Shown: positions 53,470 to 62,892 of the stretch, in pieces
Layout of the letters: every line of letters begins with the position of its first letter
Numbering within the stretch: position 1 is the first letter of the stretch
Origin: Variovorax sp. 54
GTDB taxonomy: Bacteria; Pseudomonadota; Gammaproteobacteria; Burkholderiales; Burkholderiaceae_C
Reading direction: 5' to 3'
Assembly: GCF_002754375.1 (NCBI RefSeq)
Contig: NZ_PEFF01000001.1
Span: 248,001 to 312,000, forward strand
DNA: 64,000 bases
Program-made: the position numbers and the translations under genes
The notes under the pieces: generated by a model
The model's input: only the letters and a program-made list of their open reading frames with translations
What the model was told of the DNA's origin: nothing
The model's database searches: none

Positions 53470-55374
53470 CAGCTCGTAGAGCACCATCCGCGTCTGTCGC
53501 CCGCGCAACTCGATCTGCTCCTCGATGCGCCGCGTGGCCAGCCGCCCCCCAAGCCCTTCGAACGTTGTCTCGGACATCAGCGTGCGCGTCCCCAGCTGCT
53601 TGTTGATGCCTTCGATGCGGCTCGCCGCGTTGATCACGTCCCCCAGCGCGGTGTACGACAGCCGGTCGCTCGACCCCAGCACACCGGCGATCACGACGCC
53701 GGTGTGGATGCCGATGCGCGTGCGGAACGGCTGCAGGCCTTCCGCTTGCCACCGGCGGTTGAGGTCATTCATCTCGGCATGCAGTTCAAGTGAGGCCTCG
53801 CAGGCGCGATGCTCCGCATCCGGCAGGTCAGCGGGCGCGCCCCACAGCACCATGATGCCGTCGCCCATGAACTTGTCGATCACGCCGCCGTGGCGTGCAA
53901 ACACGCGGGTCGCGAGGTTGAAGTAGTCGGTCAGCTGCCGCATCAGCACATCGGCCGGCATCGATTCCGAAATGCTGGTGAAGCCCTCCACGTCGGTGAA
54001 CATCGCGGTGACGCGGCGCGGCGAGCCGTTGGGTTCGAGTGCATGCCCTTCGGCGATGAGCTGGCGGATCACGTCCACCGGCACGAACTTGCGAAAAGCC
54101 CGCAGGCTGCGCGCCGACTCGTCCAGCGCCTGGTTCAGGTGCTGGATCTCGAGCACGCGGCTGGGCTCGCGCGGCAGGTCGTCCAGCTCAAGCCGCCCGA
54201 TGCGCCGCGCCGTGCGCGCGAGGCTTTCGATGGGCGCCGTCACGAGCTTCGACAGGCGCAGCGAAATGAAGAGCGCGATCGCCAGAAACGCCAGCACCAG
54301 CAGCAGCGACCACAGCACGTTGCGATGCAGTGCGCCCATCAACGCCTCTTCGGGCTCCCAGCTGACCAGATGCCAGTCGGTGGCCGGAATGCGCGAGGTC
54401 TGCACCTGGTAGTGCATGCCCTCGTGCCTGAGGGCAAAGGCCATGTCCTCGGTCCAGCCGCGGCTGCCGTTGGCCAGCATGTGCGTGTGCAGCGCACCGA
54501 GCACGCCGTCGTCGGGGTCTTCGAGCTTGCGCACGGAATGCGGATGGTCGCTGCGCGCGATCACGTGGTGGTCGGCGCTCAGCAGCGCGCTGTGGCCGTG
54601 GCCCGTGCCGCCGAACAGGCGCACCAGGCTGGACAGGTGCCCGAGCGACACGCTGGCGACCGCCACCATCGTCTGCGCAACGCCCTCCTCGTCCTGCCGC
54701 CGGCTCGGCCGCGCATGGCTCACGCCCAGTTCCTTCATCGAAGGCAGCACGTAGGGCGCCGTCCACACGGCGCGCTGCGCCTTCTCGGCCTGCGTGAACC
54801 AGTCCTGGTGCACCGGGTCGTCTTCGCTGCGAAAGGCTTCGATGCGCGTCGTCTCGTAGCGCCGCCGCGGGTCTTCGTCGGCATCGCTGTCGGGCGGCGA
54901 CTTGTACTCCCAGGTCTCGGTGCTGAACTTTCCTTCGCGCAGCACCTGCCGCACCACCGGCACGGGGTGGCGCATGGCCATCAGGAAGTGCCCGTCGTCG
55001 CTGCCCACGCCGATGCTGTCGATCTCGGGCGTCTGCTCCAGCGCAGCCCACAGCAGCTCGGCGGTCTGCTCGCCGTCGTGGCCCGCCGGGTGCAGGTCGG
55101 GCGTGTGGGCGATGGCGCGCACCAGCCCTTCGGTCTTCGCGAGGAACGCGAGGACGTTGTCTTCGACCCGGTCGTGGTTGACCTTGTGCGCCGACTCGCC
55201 GACCTTCGACACCAGCTTCTCGGCGCCCCAGTAGCCGAAGGCCACCAGCAGCAGCGACTGCAGCAGCGCGACCGCGCAGATGATCGTGCCGACGTCGACG
55301 CGGAAGCGGCGCAGGCGCGCGTTGGGTGCGGGCGGCGATGCCGGCGGGTCCGGGTGCTTGCGGTCGTCTGTCAT
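53443..55374 (-). CDS. Membrane-bound class III adenylate/guanylate cyclase
   Basis: A 643-residue sensor cyclase. Two membrane helices (about residues 27-48 and 345-368) enclose a large periplasmic region of about 295 residues resembling a Cache-type sensor (AVWTAPYVLPSMKELGVS, WTEDMAFALRHEGMHYQVQTS). A HAMP-like linker follows, then the cyclase domain: AMFTDVEGFTSISE with the metal Asp, HGGVIDKFMGDGIMVLWGAP with the second Asp and a purine-contact Lys, and GDVINAASRIEG. It makes a cyclic nucleotide from ATP (most likely) or GTP. The ATG chosen is 10 bases after GGAGGG. Confidence 0.88.
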   Translation of the reverse strand: MTDDRKHPDPPASPPAPNARLRRFRVDVGTIICAVALLQSLLLVAFGYWGAEKLVSKVGESAHKVNHDRVEDNVLAFLAKTEGLVRAIAHTPDLHPAGHDGEQTAELLWAALEQTPEIDSIGVGSDDGHFLMAMRHPVPVVRQVLREGKFSTETWEYKSPPDSDADEDPRRRYETTRIEAFRSEDDPVHQDWFTQAEKAQRAVWTAPYVLPSMKELGVSHARPSRRQDEEGVAQTMVAVASVSLGHLSSLVRLFGGTGHGHSALLSADHHVIARSDHPHSVRKLEDPDDGVLGALHTHMLANGSRGWTEDMAFALRHEGMHYQVQTSRIPATDWHLVSWEPEEALMGALHRNVLWSLLLVLAFLAIALFISLRLSKLVTAPIESLARTARRIGRLELDDLPREPSRVLEIQHLNQALDESARSLRAFRKFVPVDVIRQLIAEGHALEPNGSPRRVTAMFTDVEGFTSISESMPADVLMRQLTDYFNLATRVFARHGGVIDKFMGDGIMVLWGAPADLPDAEHRACEASLELHAEMNDLNRRWQAEGLQPFRTRIGIHTGVVIAGVLGSSDRLSYTALGDVINAASRIEGINKQLGTRTLMSETTFEGLGGRLATRRIEEQIELRGRQTRMVLYELLEVEHQPR

Positions 55375-55464
55375 GTGCGGGGAGCCCTCCAGGGCATTCG
55401 AACGCGCCCTCGTGGCAGCAATTCTCACCCGGGCCGCGGCCCCCGCGAACGTGCGCGCGCAGGC

Positions 55465-56274
55465 TCAGCGCGACGGCTGCCAGGACTGCAGCAATGTCCG
55501 CGTCGCAGCGCAGCCCCGCGCGGCGCGCTGCGCGTCTGTGAGCCCCGGATGCGTGCGCCCGGTCGGCACCTCCACGCCGACGGGAATGTCGCCCGGCAAG
55601 GCGTCCATGAAGGCCTTCAGCGGCAGCGCGCCTTCGCCGGGAAACAACCGCCCTTCGCGCGCCTCCGCGACGATGTGAGCGTCCGTCGGGTCTTCGTGCG
55701 GCGCGTCGCACAACTGCACCGAACCCAGCGCATTCGCCGGCACCGCGCGCAACATCTCTGCCGTTCCCCCGGAACGGAACAGGTGCAGCACGTCGATCAG
55801 CAACCGACCGTTGGGCCGCGCCGCGCGCTCGACGACCGCCAGCGCCTGCGGCAGCGTGCCGACGATGCGAAAGCGCATGAACTCCAGGTCGACGCCGAGG
55901 CCGACCGCTGCCGCTAGGTCACACAGCCCACCGAAGTGGTCGACGAGGCGATCGAATTCGGCATCGTCGCCGGACACGTTGATCCGCCGTGCGCCCAGCT
56001 CACCAGCCAACGCCAGGTCGCGCGCGAAGTCGCTCACGCGCACCTGCGGCGTCAGCGGAATGAACTCGACATCGTGGACACCCACGCCGGCATCGGCCAT
56101 GCGCCGGCGCCATGCAGGGAGCACCAAAGGGCTCAACGGATACGACACCGCGCCGGGCGCGGCAGGCAGGATGCGCAGGCCAACGTTCTGGTACCCGGCT
56201 TCGGCCGCCAGGTCGAACAGCGCGGGCGGCGGCATGTCGAGCACCGTCAGGTGGGCCAATGAGAGCGGTGTCAT
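55465..56274 (-). CDS. Sugar phosphate isomerase/epimerase family (TIM barrel) protein
   Basis: A 269-residue AP-endonuclease-2-like TIM barrel. ARRINVSGDDAEFDRLVDHFGGLCDLAAAVGLGVDLEFM and GRLLIDVLHLFRSGGTAEML carry acidic metal ligands (the Glu of LEFM and the Asp of LIDVLH). Members include xylose isomerase-like, IolE/IolI-like and dehydroshikimate dehydratase-like enzymes, so the exact reaction is open. It lies 4 bp after the ABC ATPase gene in an operon with a Gfo/Idh/MocA oxidoreductase. The ATG giving MTPLSLAH is preferred to one inside the ATPase gene. Confidence 0.8.
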   Translation of the reverse strand: MTPLSLAHLTVLDMPPPALFDLAAEAGYQNVGLRILPAAPGAVSYPLSPLVLPAWRRRMADAGVGVHDVEFIPLTPQVRVSDFARDLALAGELGARRINVSGDDAEFDRLVDHFGGLCDLAAAVGLGVDLEFMRFRIVGTLPQALAVVERAARPNGRLLIDVLHLFRSGGTAEMLRAVPANALGSVQLCDAPHEDPTDAHIVAEAREGRLFPGEGALPLKAFMDALPGDIPVGVEVPTGRTHPGLTDAQRAARGCAATRTLLQSWQPSR

Positions 56275-56278
56275 CGTG

Positions 56279-57066
<788 letters not shown>

Positions 57067-57070
<4 letters not shown>

Positions 57071-57903
57071 TTGGTCACGACCAGCGGCAAGGCGCCCTCG
57101 CCTTCGCCCGAGGCCGGCAGTGCCTTGTCCATCTCTTGCCCGATCCACTTCTTGTAGAGCGCGCCGAGTTCGCCGCTGGCAATCTTGCGGCCGATGAAGT
57201 CGTTGATGTAGCCCACCCATTCGCGCTCGCCGGGCCGCACCGTGGCGCCCTGGAAGCCACGGGCCACCACGAGCTTGACCTCGTACTTGCCCGCGCCCGC
57301 CACCTGGGCGATGGGGCCGAGCTGCGAGTTCGCGGCGCCGGCCAGGTCGACCTGCCCCGAGAGCAGCGCCTGCACGGCGGCGGCATCGTCGTCGAAGCGC
57401 TGAATGGTCGCGCCCGTTTTGGCCTGCGTCACGGACGAGTCCTGCACGCTGCCGCGCGGCACACCGATGCGCAGGCCCTTGAGGTCGCCGTAGCCCTTCA
57501 TCGGCGGCAGCGACACCTTGCCGATGAGCACGGTCTCCAGATACGAGTACGGGCGCGAGAACAGCACGACCTTCTGCCGGTCGGGAAGGATCGTCACCAC
57601 CGCTGCGAGCACATCGACCTGCCCGGTGAGCAGCGCGGCTGTGCGGTTGGCCACCGTGACCGGCGTGAACTCGGGCTTCACGCCGAGGTCCTTGGCGAGC
57701 ATCTCGGCAAACTCGATGTCGTAGCCCGTCAGCTTGCCGCCCTTGTCGCTGAAGCCCCAGGGCACCTGAGCCACCTGCGCGCCGACTTTCAGCACGCCGG
57801 CTTTCTTGATGTCGGCCACTTTCTGTGCCTGTGCAAAGCCGCTCAGGGCAAGGCCCACGAACAGCGTGAGCGCGGTGCGGCGGAGGATGGGTTGAAACAG
57901 CAT
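57067..57903 (-). CDS. Polar amino acid-type ABC transporter substrate-binding protein
   Basis: A 278-residue receptor of the HisJ/GlnH family. Signal peptide ends SGFAQAQKV; then [38 protein letters not shown] and [24 protein letters not shown] are the two ligand-clamp segments of the family. It would bind a charged or amino-containing solute in the periplasm. The operon also encodes sugar-type enzymes, so an amino-sugar or inositol-like ligand is possible; that is inference. Confidence 0.88.
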
Positions 57904-57963
57904 GGTGTGCTCCTCGGGTGAGTGGATGCGGGACGTCCGCGGTTCTTGTGGTGGGAAAAGAAG

Positions 57964-58614
57964 TCAGTGGCCGTTGGCGAAGCGCTTCTCTAGCCGTGCG
58001 CTGTAGCGCGAGAGCGGAAAGCAGATCGCGAAGTAGCAGGCGGCCACCAGCCCGAAGGCAAGCAGCGGCTTGTAGGTGATGCTCGAAACGAGCTGGCCCG
58101 CACGCGAGAGCTCGACGAAACCGATGACGGCTGCCAGCGAGGTGCCCTTGATCAGCTGCACCAGGAAGCCGACCGTCGGCGCGAACGACATGCGCAGCGC
58201 CTGTGGCAGCACGACGTGGCGCATGCGCGCGCCGTAGCCCAGCCCGAGTGCATCGGCCGCCTCCGTCTGCCCGCGCGGCACGGCCTGGATGCCGCCGCGC
58301 CAGATCTCGCCCAGGAACGCGCCGGCGTGCAGCGTGAGCCCCACGGCGGCGGCCACCCAGACGTTGACCTTCCAGCCCAGCACCGGCAAGCCGTAGAACA
58401 CCAGGAACAGCTGCAGCAGCATCGGCGTGCCCTGGAAGAAGTCGATGAAGGCCGCCGCCGCCACGCGCAGCGCCTTCATCGGCGCGGTGCGCGCCAGGGC
58501 CACGAGCAGCCCTGCGAGGCTGCCGCCGACGAAGGCGATGGCCGACAGCATCAGCGTGGCCCCGAAGCTGCCCGCGATGACCCAGAACTCGGTGAGCGTG
58601 AAGTCGCGAATCAT
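57964..58614 (-). CDS. Polar amino acid-type ABC transporter permease
   Basis: A 216-residue permease of the HisM/GlnP family. About five membrane helices are visible; [19 protein letters not shown] and [38 protein letters not shown] are the characteristic signature and coupling loop. It pairs with the next permease gene upstream, 7 bp away. The 60-bp gap to the receptor gene holds a likely ribosome-binding site but no other feature. Confidence 0.88.
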   Translation of the reverse strand: MIRDFTLTEFWVIAGSFGATLMLSAIAFVGGSLAGLLVALARTAPMKALRVAAAAFIDFFQGTPMLLQLFLVFYGLPVLGWKVNVWVAAAVGLTLHAGAFLGEIWRGGIQAVPRGQTEAADALGLGYGARMRHVVLPQALRMSFAPTVGFLVQLIKGTSLAAVIGFVELSRAGQLVSSITYKPLLAFGLVAACYFAICFPLSRYSARLEKRFANGH

Positions 58615-58621
58615 GGCCGCC

Positions 58622-59290
58622 TCACTTGGTGGGATAGGAGAAGTACACGCGGTCGATCGCCTTGAACACGGTCGAGAAGACCGTCGACATCGCCAGGTAG
58701 AGCAGCGCCGCGACGATGTAGACCTCGAAGCTGCGGAAGGTGGCCGAGTCGATGTTCTGCGCCACCGAAGTCAGCTCTTCGGCGGAGATCGACGAGACGA
58801 TGCTGGTGGTCAGCAGCAGCATCACGAACTGCCCGGTGAGCGCGGGGTAGATGGTGCGCAGCGCGGGCTTGATGACGATGTGGCGCAGCGTCTGGAACGG
58901 GCTCAACCCGAGCGCGGCACCGGCCTCGAACTGGCCGCGCGGCACCGACTCGATGCCGGTGCGCAAAATTTCTGCCGAGAAAGCCCCCAGGTTCAGGCTC
59001 AGCGCCAGCACGGCGGCCGTATTCGGCGTGAGGCTGATGCCCAGCGACGGCAGGCCGAAGAAGACGAACAGCACCTGCACCAGGAACGGCGTGTTGCGGA
59101 TCAGCTCGATGTAGCTCTGCGCCGTCCAGCGCACGGCTGACATGGTGGAGCGCTTGCCGAGCACGGCCAGCAACCCAACGGCCAGGCCGATGGCCACCGA
59201 GACCGCCGACAGTCGCAGCGTCAGCCAGCAGCCTTCGGCGAAGGCTTCCCAATGCGGCAGCAAGACCGCGAAGTCGAATGTGTAGCGCAT
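58622..59290 (-). CDS. Polar amino acid-type ABC transporter permease
   Basis: A 222-residue permease of the same family. IELIRNTPFLVQVLFVFFGLP and ILRTGIESVPRGQFEAGAALGLSPFQTLRHIVIKPALR are the matching signature and coupling loop. Five helices are apparent. It is the first transporter gene after the MocA-like oxidoreductase, separated by 122 bp in which I see no gene or clear terminator. The two permeases are diverged paralogues and probably form a heterodimer. Confidence 0.88.
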   Translation of the reverse strand: MRYTFDFAVLLPHWEAFAEGCWLTLRLSAVSVAIGLAVGLLAVLGKRSTMSAVRWTAQSYIELIRNTPFLVQVLFVFFGLPSLGISLTPNTAAVLALSLNLGAFSAEILRTGIESVPRGQFEAGAALGLSPFQTLRHIVIKPALRTIYPALTGQFVMLLLTTSIVSSISAEELTSVAQNIDSATFRSFEVYIVAALLYLAMSTVFSTVFKAIDRVYFSYPTK

Positions 59291-59412
59291 GGCGATGTGC
59301 TCTTGTCTCGTGGAGCGTTTTCTTGTGGTGGATGTCTCTCGTCCGGGCTGGCGATCTCCGGTCGTCTCATGCCTTCTTCACGCGGGGCCAGCCACCGCGT
59401 GCAACCCCGCGC

Positions 59413-60465
59413 CTACGTGGGCAGCAAGACCCGCTGCCCCGTGGCGGCGGCCTCGGTCACCGCCAGCGTGGCCTCGAGCGTGCGAAAGCCGTCGAGCGCG
59501 GAACACACCGGTTCTTCGCGGCCTTCGACCAGCGCCGCAAAGTGGCGCATCTGCTCGCTGTACGGGCAGCCGATGTGGACCACGGTGCGTTCCTGCGTGA
59601 TCGGGTCGTGCCAGCCTTCGGCCGCCCCCTGGTCCTGGCGGTAGCGCCAGAGCTCCAGGCGCGGCAGCGTCAGCGAGCCTTCGGTGCCCGAATAGAAATG
59701 CGCGTTGACGTCGTCCTGGCGCGGAAAGCGCTCGGCCTCGCCCGCGCTCAGGTCCCAGTTCCACGGTGCGGCGGTGGTGTCCGACACCGTGACCGTGCCG
59801 AGCGCGCCGTTGCGAAAGCGCAGCGCGACCACGGCCGTGTCTTCGACCTCGAAGCCGCGCACGGCATTCGAGGCCAGGGCCTGCACGCTTTCGATCTCGC
59901 CGTAGAGGTGGCGCATCAGGTCGATGTCGTGGATCAGGTTGATCAGGATCGGCCCGCCGCCCGGCTGGCGGCGCCAGGCCGCATCGAAGTAGTCGCGCGG
60001 CTTGAGCCAGGTGCACAGCACAGTGGCGCTCACCGGCCGGCCCAGCGTGCCCGCGCCGACGATGGCCTTGGCCTTGCGCATGATCGGGTTGTGGCGGCGC
60101 TGGTGGCCCACCAGCACCGGCAGGCCCGCCGCGCGCGAGGCCTCGCAGATGCGGCGGCCGTCTTCGAGCGTGTCGGCGATGGGCTTCTCGACCAGCACCG
60201 CCGCGCCCTGCTCCAGGCACTCGACCGTGATCCGTGCGTGGGTCGCGTTCGGCGTGGCGACCACCACGCCCCGCGGCTTCGCCTCGGCCAGCAGGCTCGC
60301 GTGGTCGGGGAAACAGGGCACGCCCAGCGCGCGGGCAAATTCGGCAGCGGCGGGCGTCGGATCGGCGATGCCGACCAGTTCGACATCGGGGCACTTCAGG
60401 GCGCGGTCGATGTGGGTCTTGCCGATCAGGCCTGCACCGATGACGGCGACGGGGAGTTTGCTCAT
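59413..60465 (-). CDS. Gfo/Idh/MocA-family oxidoreductase
   Basis: A 350-residue NAD(P)-dependent dehydrogenase. The Rossmann motif is VAVIGAGLIGKTHIDRAL, the catalytic loop GAAVLVEKPIADT with Lys in EKP, and the substrate His region in NLIHDIDLMRHLYGE. The family oxidises sugars, inositols and similar polyols. It is first in a minus-strand operon with an amino-acid-type ABC transporter and an isomerase, and divergent from a LysR gene, likely its regulator. The combination resembles uptake and oxidation of an inositol- or aminosugar-like compound; the substrate is not proved. Confidence 0.88.
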   Translation of the reverse strand: MSKLPVAVIGAGLIGKTHIDRALKCPDVELVGIADPTPAAAEFARALGVPCFPDHASLLAEAKPRGVVVATPNATHARITVECLEQGAAVLVEKPIADTLEDGRRICEASRAAGLPVLVGHQRRHNPIMRKAKAIVGAGTLGRPVSATVLCTWLKPRDYFDAAWRRQPGGGPILINLIHDIDLMRHLYGEIESVQALASNAVRGFEVEDTAVVALRFRNGALGTVTVSDTTAAPWNWDLSAGEAERFPRQDDVNAHFYSGTEGSLTLPRLELWRYRQDQGAAEGWHDPITQERTVVHIGCPYSEQMRHFAALVEGREEPVCSALDGFRTLEATLAVTEAAATGQRVLLPT

Positions 60466-60536
60466 GGACCTTGTCTCTGTTTTGTCGGAATGGAGGCGAG
60501 TCTAGTAACAACACTCAGAACTACAATCCGCTTCCT

Positions 60537-60564
60537 GTTGACTCGAAATCAACGAATCGTTGAT
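60537..60564. promoter_or_regulatory. Triple GTTGA/TCAAC element upstream of the LysR gene
   Basis: GTTGA (60537-60541), TCAAC (60549-60553) and the perfect 7-bp dyad ATCAACG-AAT-CGTTGAT (60548-60564) overlap. The latter ends 9 bp before the GTG of the LysR gene. This is a strong candidate for an autoregulatory and divergent-promoter operator. Confidence 0.6.
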
Positions 60565-60573
60565 AAAGAAACC

Positions 60574-61488
60574 GTGGACCTGAAAGACCTGGAAGTGTTC
60601 TGCGAGGCGGCCCGGCGCTCCAGCTTCGTGGGGGCCTCGCTCGAGATCGGCACGACCTCGGCGCACATCAGCAAGCGCATCGCCATCCTCGAATCGCAGC
60701 TGGGCGTGCGCCTCTTTCACCGCACCACGCGGCGCGTGGTGATCACCGAGGACGGCGAGCGCGCCTACCAGTGGGCGCGGCGCATCCTCGACGACGCCAA
60801 CGCCATGTCGGAAGCCTTCAGCAGTGCCAAGGCCGAGCCCTCAGGGCTGCTGCGCATCGCCACCAGCCAGCGGCTCGGGCGCGAGCACGTGGCGCCCATC
60901 CTGTCGGCACTCAGCGAGCGCCACCCGCGCATCGAGGTCTGGCTCGAGCTGATGGACCGGCGCGTCGACCTGATCGCCGAGAACTTCGACCTCGACATCC
61001 GCGTGGGCGACCCGACGCAGCCGCGGCTCATCGCGCAGCGCATGGTGGAGAGCCGCCGCGTGCTGTGCGCCTCGCCCGCGTACCTCGCGCAGCGCGGCCA
61101 TCCGAAGACCGTGGCCGAGCTCGCGGAACACGAGTGCCTGCTGTTCCGCGAGCGCGACCAGTCCTTCGGCAACTGGCGGCTGATCGGCCCCAAGGGCATC
61201 GAGACGGTCAAGGTGACGAGCAAGTTCGGCTCGAACCACAGCGACGTGGTGCGCGGCTGGAGCCTCGACGGCAAAGGCATCTGCCTGCTGTCGGTCTGGG
61301 ACGTGGCGCAACCGCTCATCGACGGGCGCATGGTGCGGGTGCTCCCCGCGTACCACGAGTCGGCCGACATCTGGGCGATGACCAGCACCCGCTCGGCGGG
61401 GTCGGCGAAGGTGCGGGTGTGTGTGGAGTTCTTGAAGAAGCAGCTGGCGAGCGGGCCGCATGCGTTGAACATCGATCCGCAACGCTAG
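60574..61488 (+). CDS. LysR-type transcriptional regulator, GTG start
   Basis: A 304-residue regulator of the CrgA/DmlR-like subgroup. The chain begins MDLKDLEVFCEAARRSSF, the HTH is in SLEIGTTSAHISKRIAILESQLG and the ligand domain opens with GLLRIATSQRLGREHVAPIL. The start is GTG directly after an inverted-repeat operator; no ATG is near. It is divergent from the MocA-like operon. Its C-terminus TSTRSAGSAKVRVCVEFLKK recurs as a broken copy at 62574-62660 on the far side of the toxin-antitoxin genes. Confidence 0.88.
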   Translation: MDLKDLEVFCEAARRSSFVGASLEIGTTSAHISKRIAILESQLGVRLFHRTTRRVVITEDGERAYQWARRILDDANAMSEAFSSAKAEPSGLLRIATSQRLGREHVAPILSALSERHPRIEVWLELMDRRVDLIAENFDLDIRVGDPTQPRLIAQRMVESRRVLCASPAYLAQRGHPKTVAELAEHECLLFRERDQSFGNWRLIGPKGIETVKVTSKFGSNHSDVVRGWSLDGKGICLLSVWDVAQPLIDGRMVRVLPAYHESADIWAMTSTRSAGSAKVRVCVEFLKKQLASGPHALNIDPQR

Positions 61489-61578
61489 GGAATCTTCGAT
61501 CGAGGAAGAGTCGCTTTACGCAAATTCGTGGGCATCGGCCCCGACCATGAGCATGTGCCCAAGGAGAGAATATTTAGC

Positions 61579-61607
61579 AACGCTTGACGTTACCAACGTC
61601 AAGCGTT
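61579..61607 (+). promoter_or_regulatory. Perfect 13-bp-arm palindrome inside the higBA promoter
   Basis: AACGCTTGACGTT-ACC-AACGTCAAGCGTT. A -35 (TTGACG, 61584-61589) lies in the left arm and a -10 (TACTAT, 61607-61612) starts at the last base of the right arm, 17 bp apart. An antitoxin bound here would block RNA polymerase directly, the usual autoregulation of such modules. Confidence 0.8.
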
Positions 61608-61619
61608 ACTATAAATTCA

Positions 61620-61901
61620 ATGGCGATCCAGACCTTCAAATGCGACGACACCCGCAGGCTGTTCGAGGGGCAACGCGTCGCCCGTTGGGTCAACATTCAG
61701 ATCGTGGCAATTCGCAAGCTGGCGATGCTCAACGCCGCAGTCCTTCTGCTGGACCTGCGCATCCCCCCGAACAACCGCCTTGAGGCTTTGGCCGGTGATC
61801 GCAAGGGCCAGCACAGCATCCGCGTCAACGACCAGTGGCGCATCTGCTTCAGATGGACCGAGGCAGGTCCCGCAGAGATTGAGATCGTTGATTACCACTG
61901 A
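61620..61901 (+). CDS. higB: HigB/RelE-type toxin
   Basis: A 93-residue RelE-superfamily ribosome-dependent mRNA interferase. LDLRIPPNNRLEALAGDRKGQHSIRVNDQWRICFRW is the HigB/GraT core: the basic residues and the final Arg-Ile-Cys-Phe-Arg-Trp strand are where family active-site residues lie. It precedes the antitoxin gene, the reversed order typical of higBA. The predicted -10 ends only 7 bp before the ATG, so translation may be leaderless. GC content falls visibly below that of the flanking genes. Confidence 0.88.
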   Translation: MAIQTFKCDDTRRLFEGQRVARWVNIQIVAIRKLAMLNAAVLLLDLRIPPNNRLEALAGDRKGQHSIRVNDQWRICFRWTEAGPAEIEIVDYH

Positions 61902-61953
61902 GCCCCGCCGACAGGCCTTAGTTTTGTGTTTGTGCTGAGAAGAAGGAGTTTCT

Positions 61954-62544
61954 ATGCCGCGCCAAGTCCAGTACCCGCACCCCGGCGAAATCCTCGCCCA
62001 AGAATTTTTGGAGCCCATGGGCATCACGCCCTACAAGCTGGCTCAGGCGATCCATGTCCCGCTGACTCGCATTACCGCCATCATTGCCGGTGAACGCGGC
62101 ATCACCGCGGATACCGGTCTTCGTCTGTCGCGGGCATTCGGTCTGAGCGATGAGTTCTGGATGAACCTGCAACGCGACTACGACGCTGCGACGACGCGGG
62201 ACGCGTTACGCGATGAACTGAATGACGTCGAGCCGCTGACCTATCGAGTCATCGTCGCGAATGCGGAGGGTTCCAGCGCGAAGCAAGTCGACGCAGCGCA
62301 GAAGCGATTCATCATCGTGCTCTCGAACAAGCTTGGCGGAACACAAAAGGTGCCCGAGTTCTTCGCTTCCTGGTCGAAGTGCTTGCACGCGGGAAGGAAG
62401 GCGCTGACCGACACCGAACGCAAGCAGGTTCAGGCATGGAACGCAGCGACCGAAGACGCGAAAGCAGCAGCCGTGGAATTGCTCGGCAAGGTGAGCAATC
62501 CCTCGTTTCTGGTGACCCTGCGAGAAGCGGCCGCCAAGCATTGA
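61954..62544 (+). CDS. higA: HigA-type antitoxin with an unusual C-terminal extension
   Basis: A 196-residue protein. Residues 1-95 match HigA antitoxins: PHPGEILAQEFLEPMGITPYKLAQAIHVPLTRITAIIAGERGITADTG is an XRE-type helix-turn-helix, and DEFWMNLQRDYD closes the normal domain. HigA proteins are usually about 95-105 residues; this one continues for about 100 more (YRVIVANAEGSSAKQ, then NKLGGTQKVPEFFASW and a helical tail) that I do not recognise. It lies 52 bp after the toxin gene and should bind both the toxin and the upstream palindrome. Confidence 0.83.
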   Translation: MPRQVQYPHPGEILAQEFLEPMGITPYKLAQAIHVPLTRITAIIAGERGITADTGLRLSRAFGLSDEFWMNLQRDYDAATTRDALRDELNDVEPLTYRVIVANAEGSSAKQVDAAQKRFIIVLSNKLGGTQKVPEFFASWSKCLHAGRKALTDTERKQVQAWNAATEDAKAAAVELLGKVSNPSFLVTLREAAAKH

Positions 62545-62573
62545 TCGTGGCACGCAGCCACTGCGCCGCCTCC

Positions 62574-62660
62574 AGCAGCACCCGCTCCGCCGGTTCGGCG
62601 ACGGTGCGCGTGTGCGTGGAGCTACTGAAGAAGCAGTCGGCGAGCGAACCGCGCAGCTGA
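62574..62660 (+). pseudogene. Fragment of a lysR 3' end
   Basis: Translates to SSTRSAGSATVRVCVELLKK and a few more residues, then TGA. The intact LysR gene ending at 61488 has TSTRSAGSAKVRVCVEFLKK in the same place, and over 77 bp the DNA is about four-fifths identical (61384-61460 against 62577-62653). No LysR sequence precedes it; it starts about 30 bp after the antitoxin stop. It is best read as the leftover tail of a second, lost lysR gene. Confidence 0.7.
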
Positions 62661-62715
62661 CAGGGCCGCCATTGACCGCGTCGCCCGCGTGGAGTCTTTT
62701 GCCTACAATCCGGGT

Positions 62716-62803
62716 TCGCTAGGGGTGCTGCGCCGGTTTCGACCGGTGTGGCTGAGAAAGTCCCTTTGAACCTGACTGAGGTAATCCTCGCGCAGGGAAG
62801 CTG
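62716..62803 (+). ncRNA. TPP riboswitch (THI element)
   Basis: The conserved parts are present in order: GGGGTGC, a variable hairpin (GCCGGTTTCGACCGGTGT), CTGAGA, the CCTTTGAACCTGA block, GGTAATCCTCGCGCAGGGAA. This is the thiamine pyrophosphate aptamer. A TACAAT -10-like box lies at 62704-62709. It controls the downstream permease gene, so that uptake of a thiamine precursor falls when TPP is plentiful. The ends are approximate. Confidence 0.92.
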
Positions 62804-62871
62804 GTCCGGTGGCCTCTCACGTTCTCTCGCGTGACGGCCGCGCCACTGGAGCCTCGCCCACCTGCCAAACC

Positions 62872-62889
62872 TTTTGCACTGGAGCAAAA
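62872..62889 (+). promoter_or_regulatory. Shine-Dalgarno-sequestering hairpin of the cytX leader
   Basis: TTTTGC and GCAAAA pair around ACTGGA, so the GGAG ribosome-binding site lies in the loop and stem edge, 8 bases before the ATG. CACTGGAGC also occurs at 62844-62852. With no T-run terminator seen, the riboswitch may act on translation through such a fold; this is inference. Confidence 0.45.
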
Positions 62890-62892
62890 CGG

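Noticed and set aside
61493..61509. TCTTC...GAAGA inverted repeat after the LysR gene as an intrinsic terminator
   Set aside because: The stem is only 5 bp with a mixed centre and no T-run, too weak to call.
62716..62760. Possible tmRNA 5' end (GGGG-TGC...GGTTTCGACCGG)
   Set aside because: The downstream CTGAGA, CCTTTGAACCTGA and GGTAAT blocks fit a TPP riboswitch exactly; no tag-peptide frame or tRNA-like 3' end follows.
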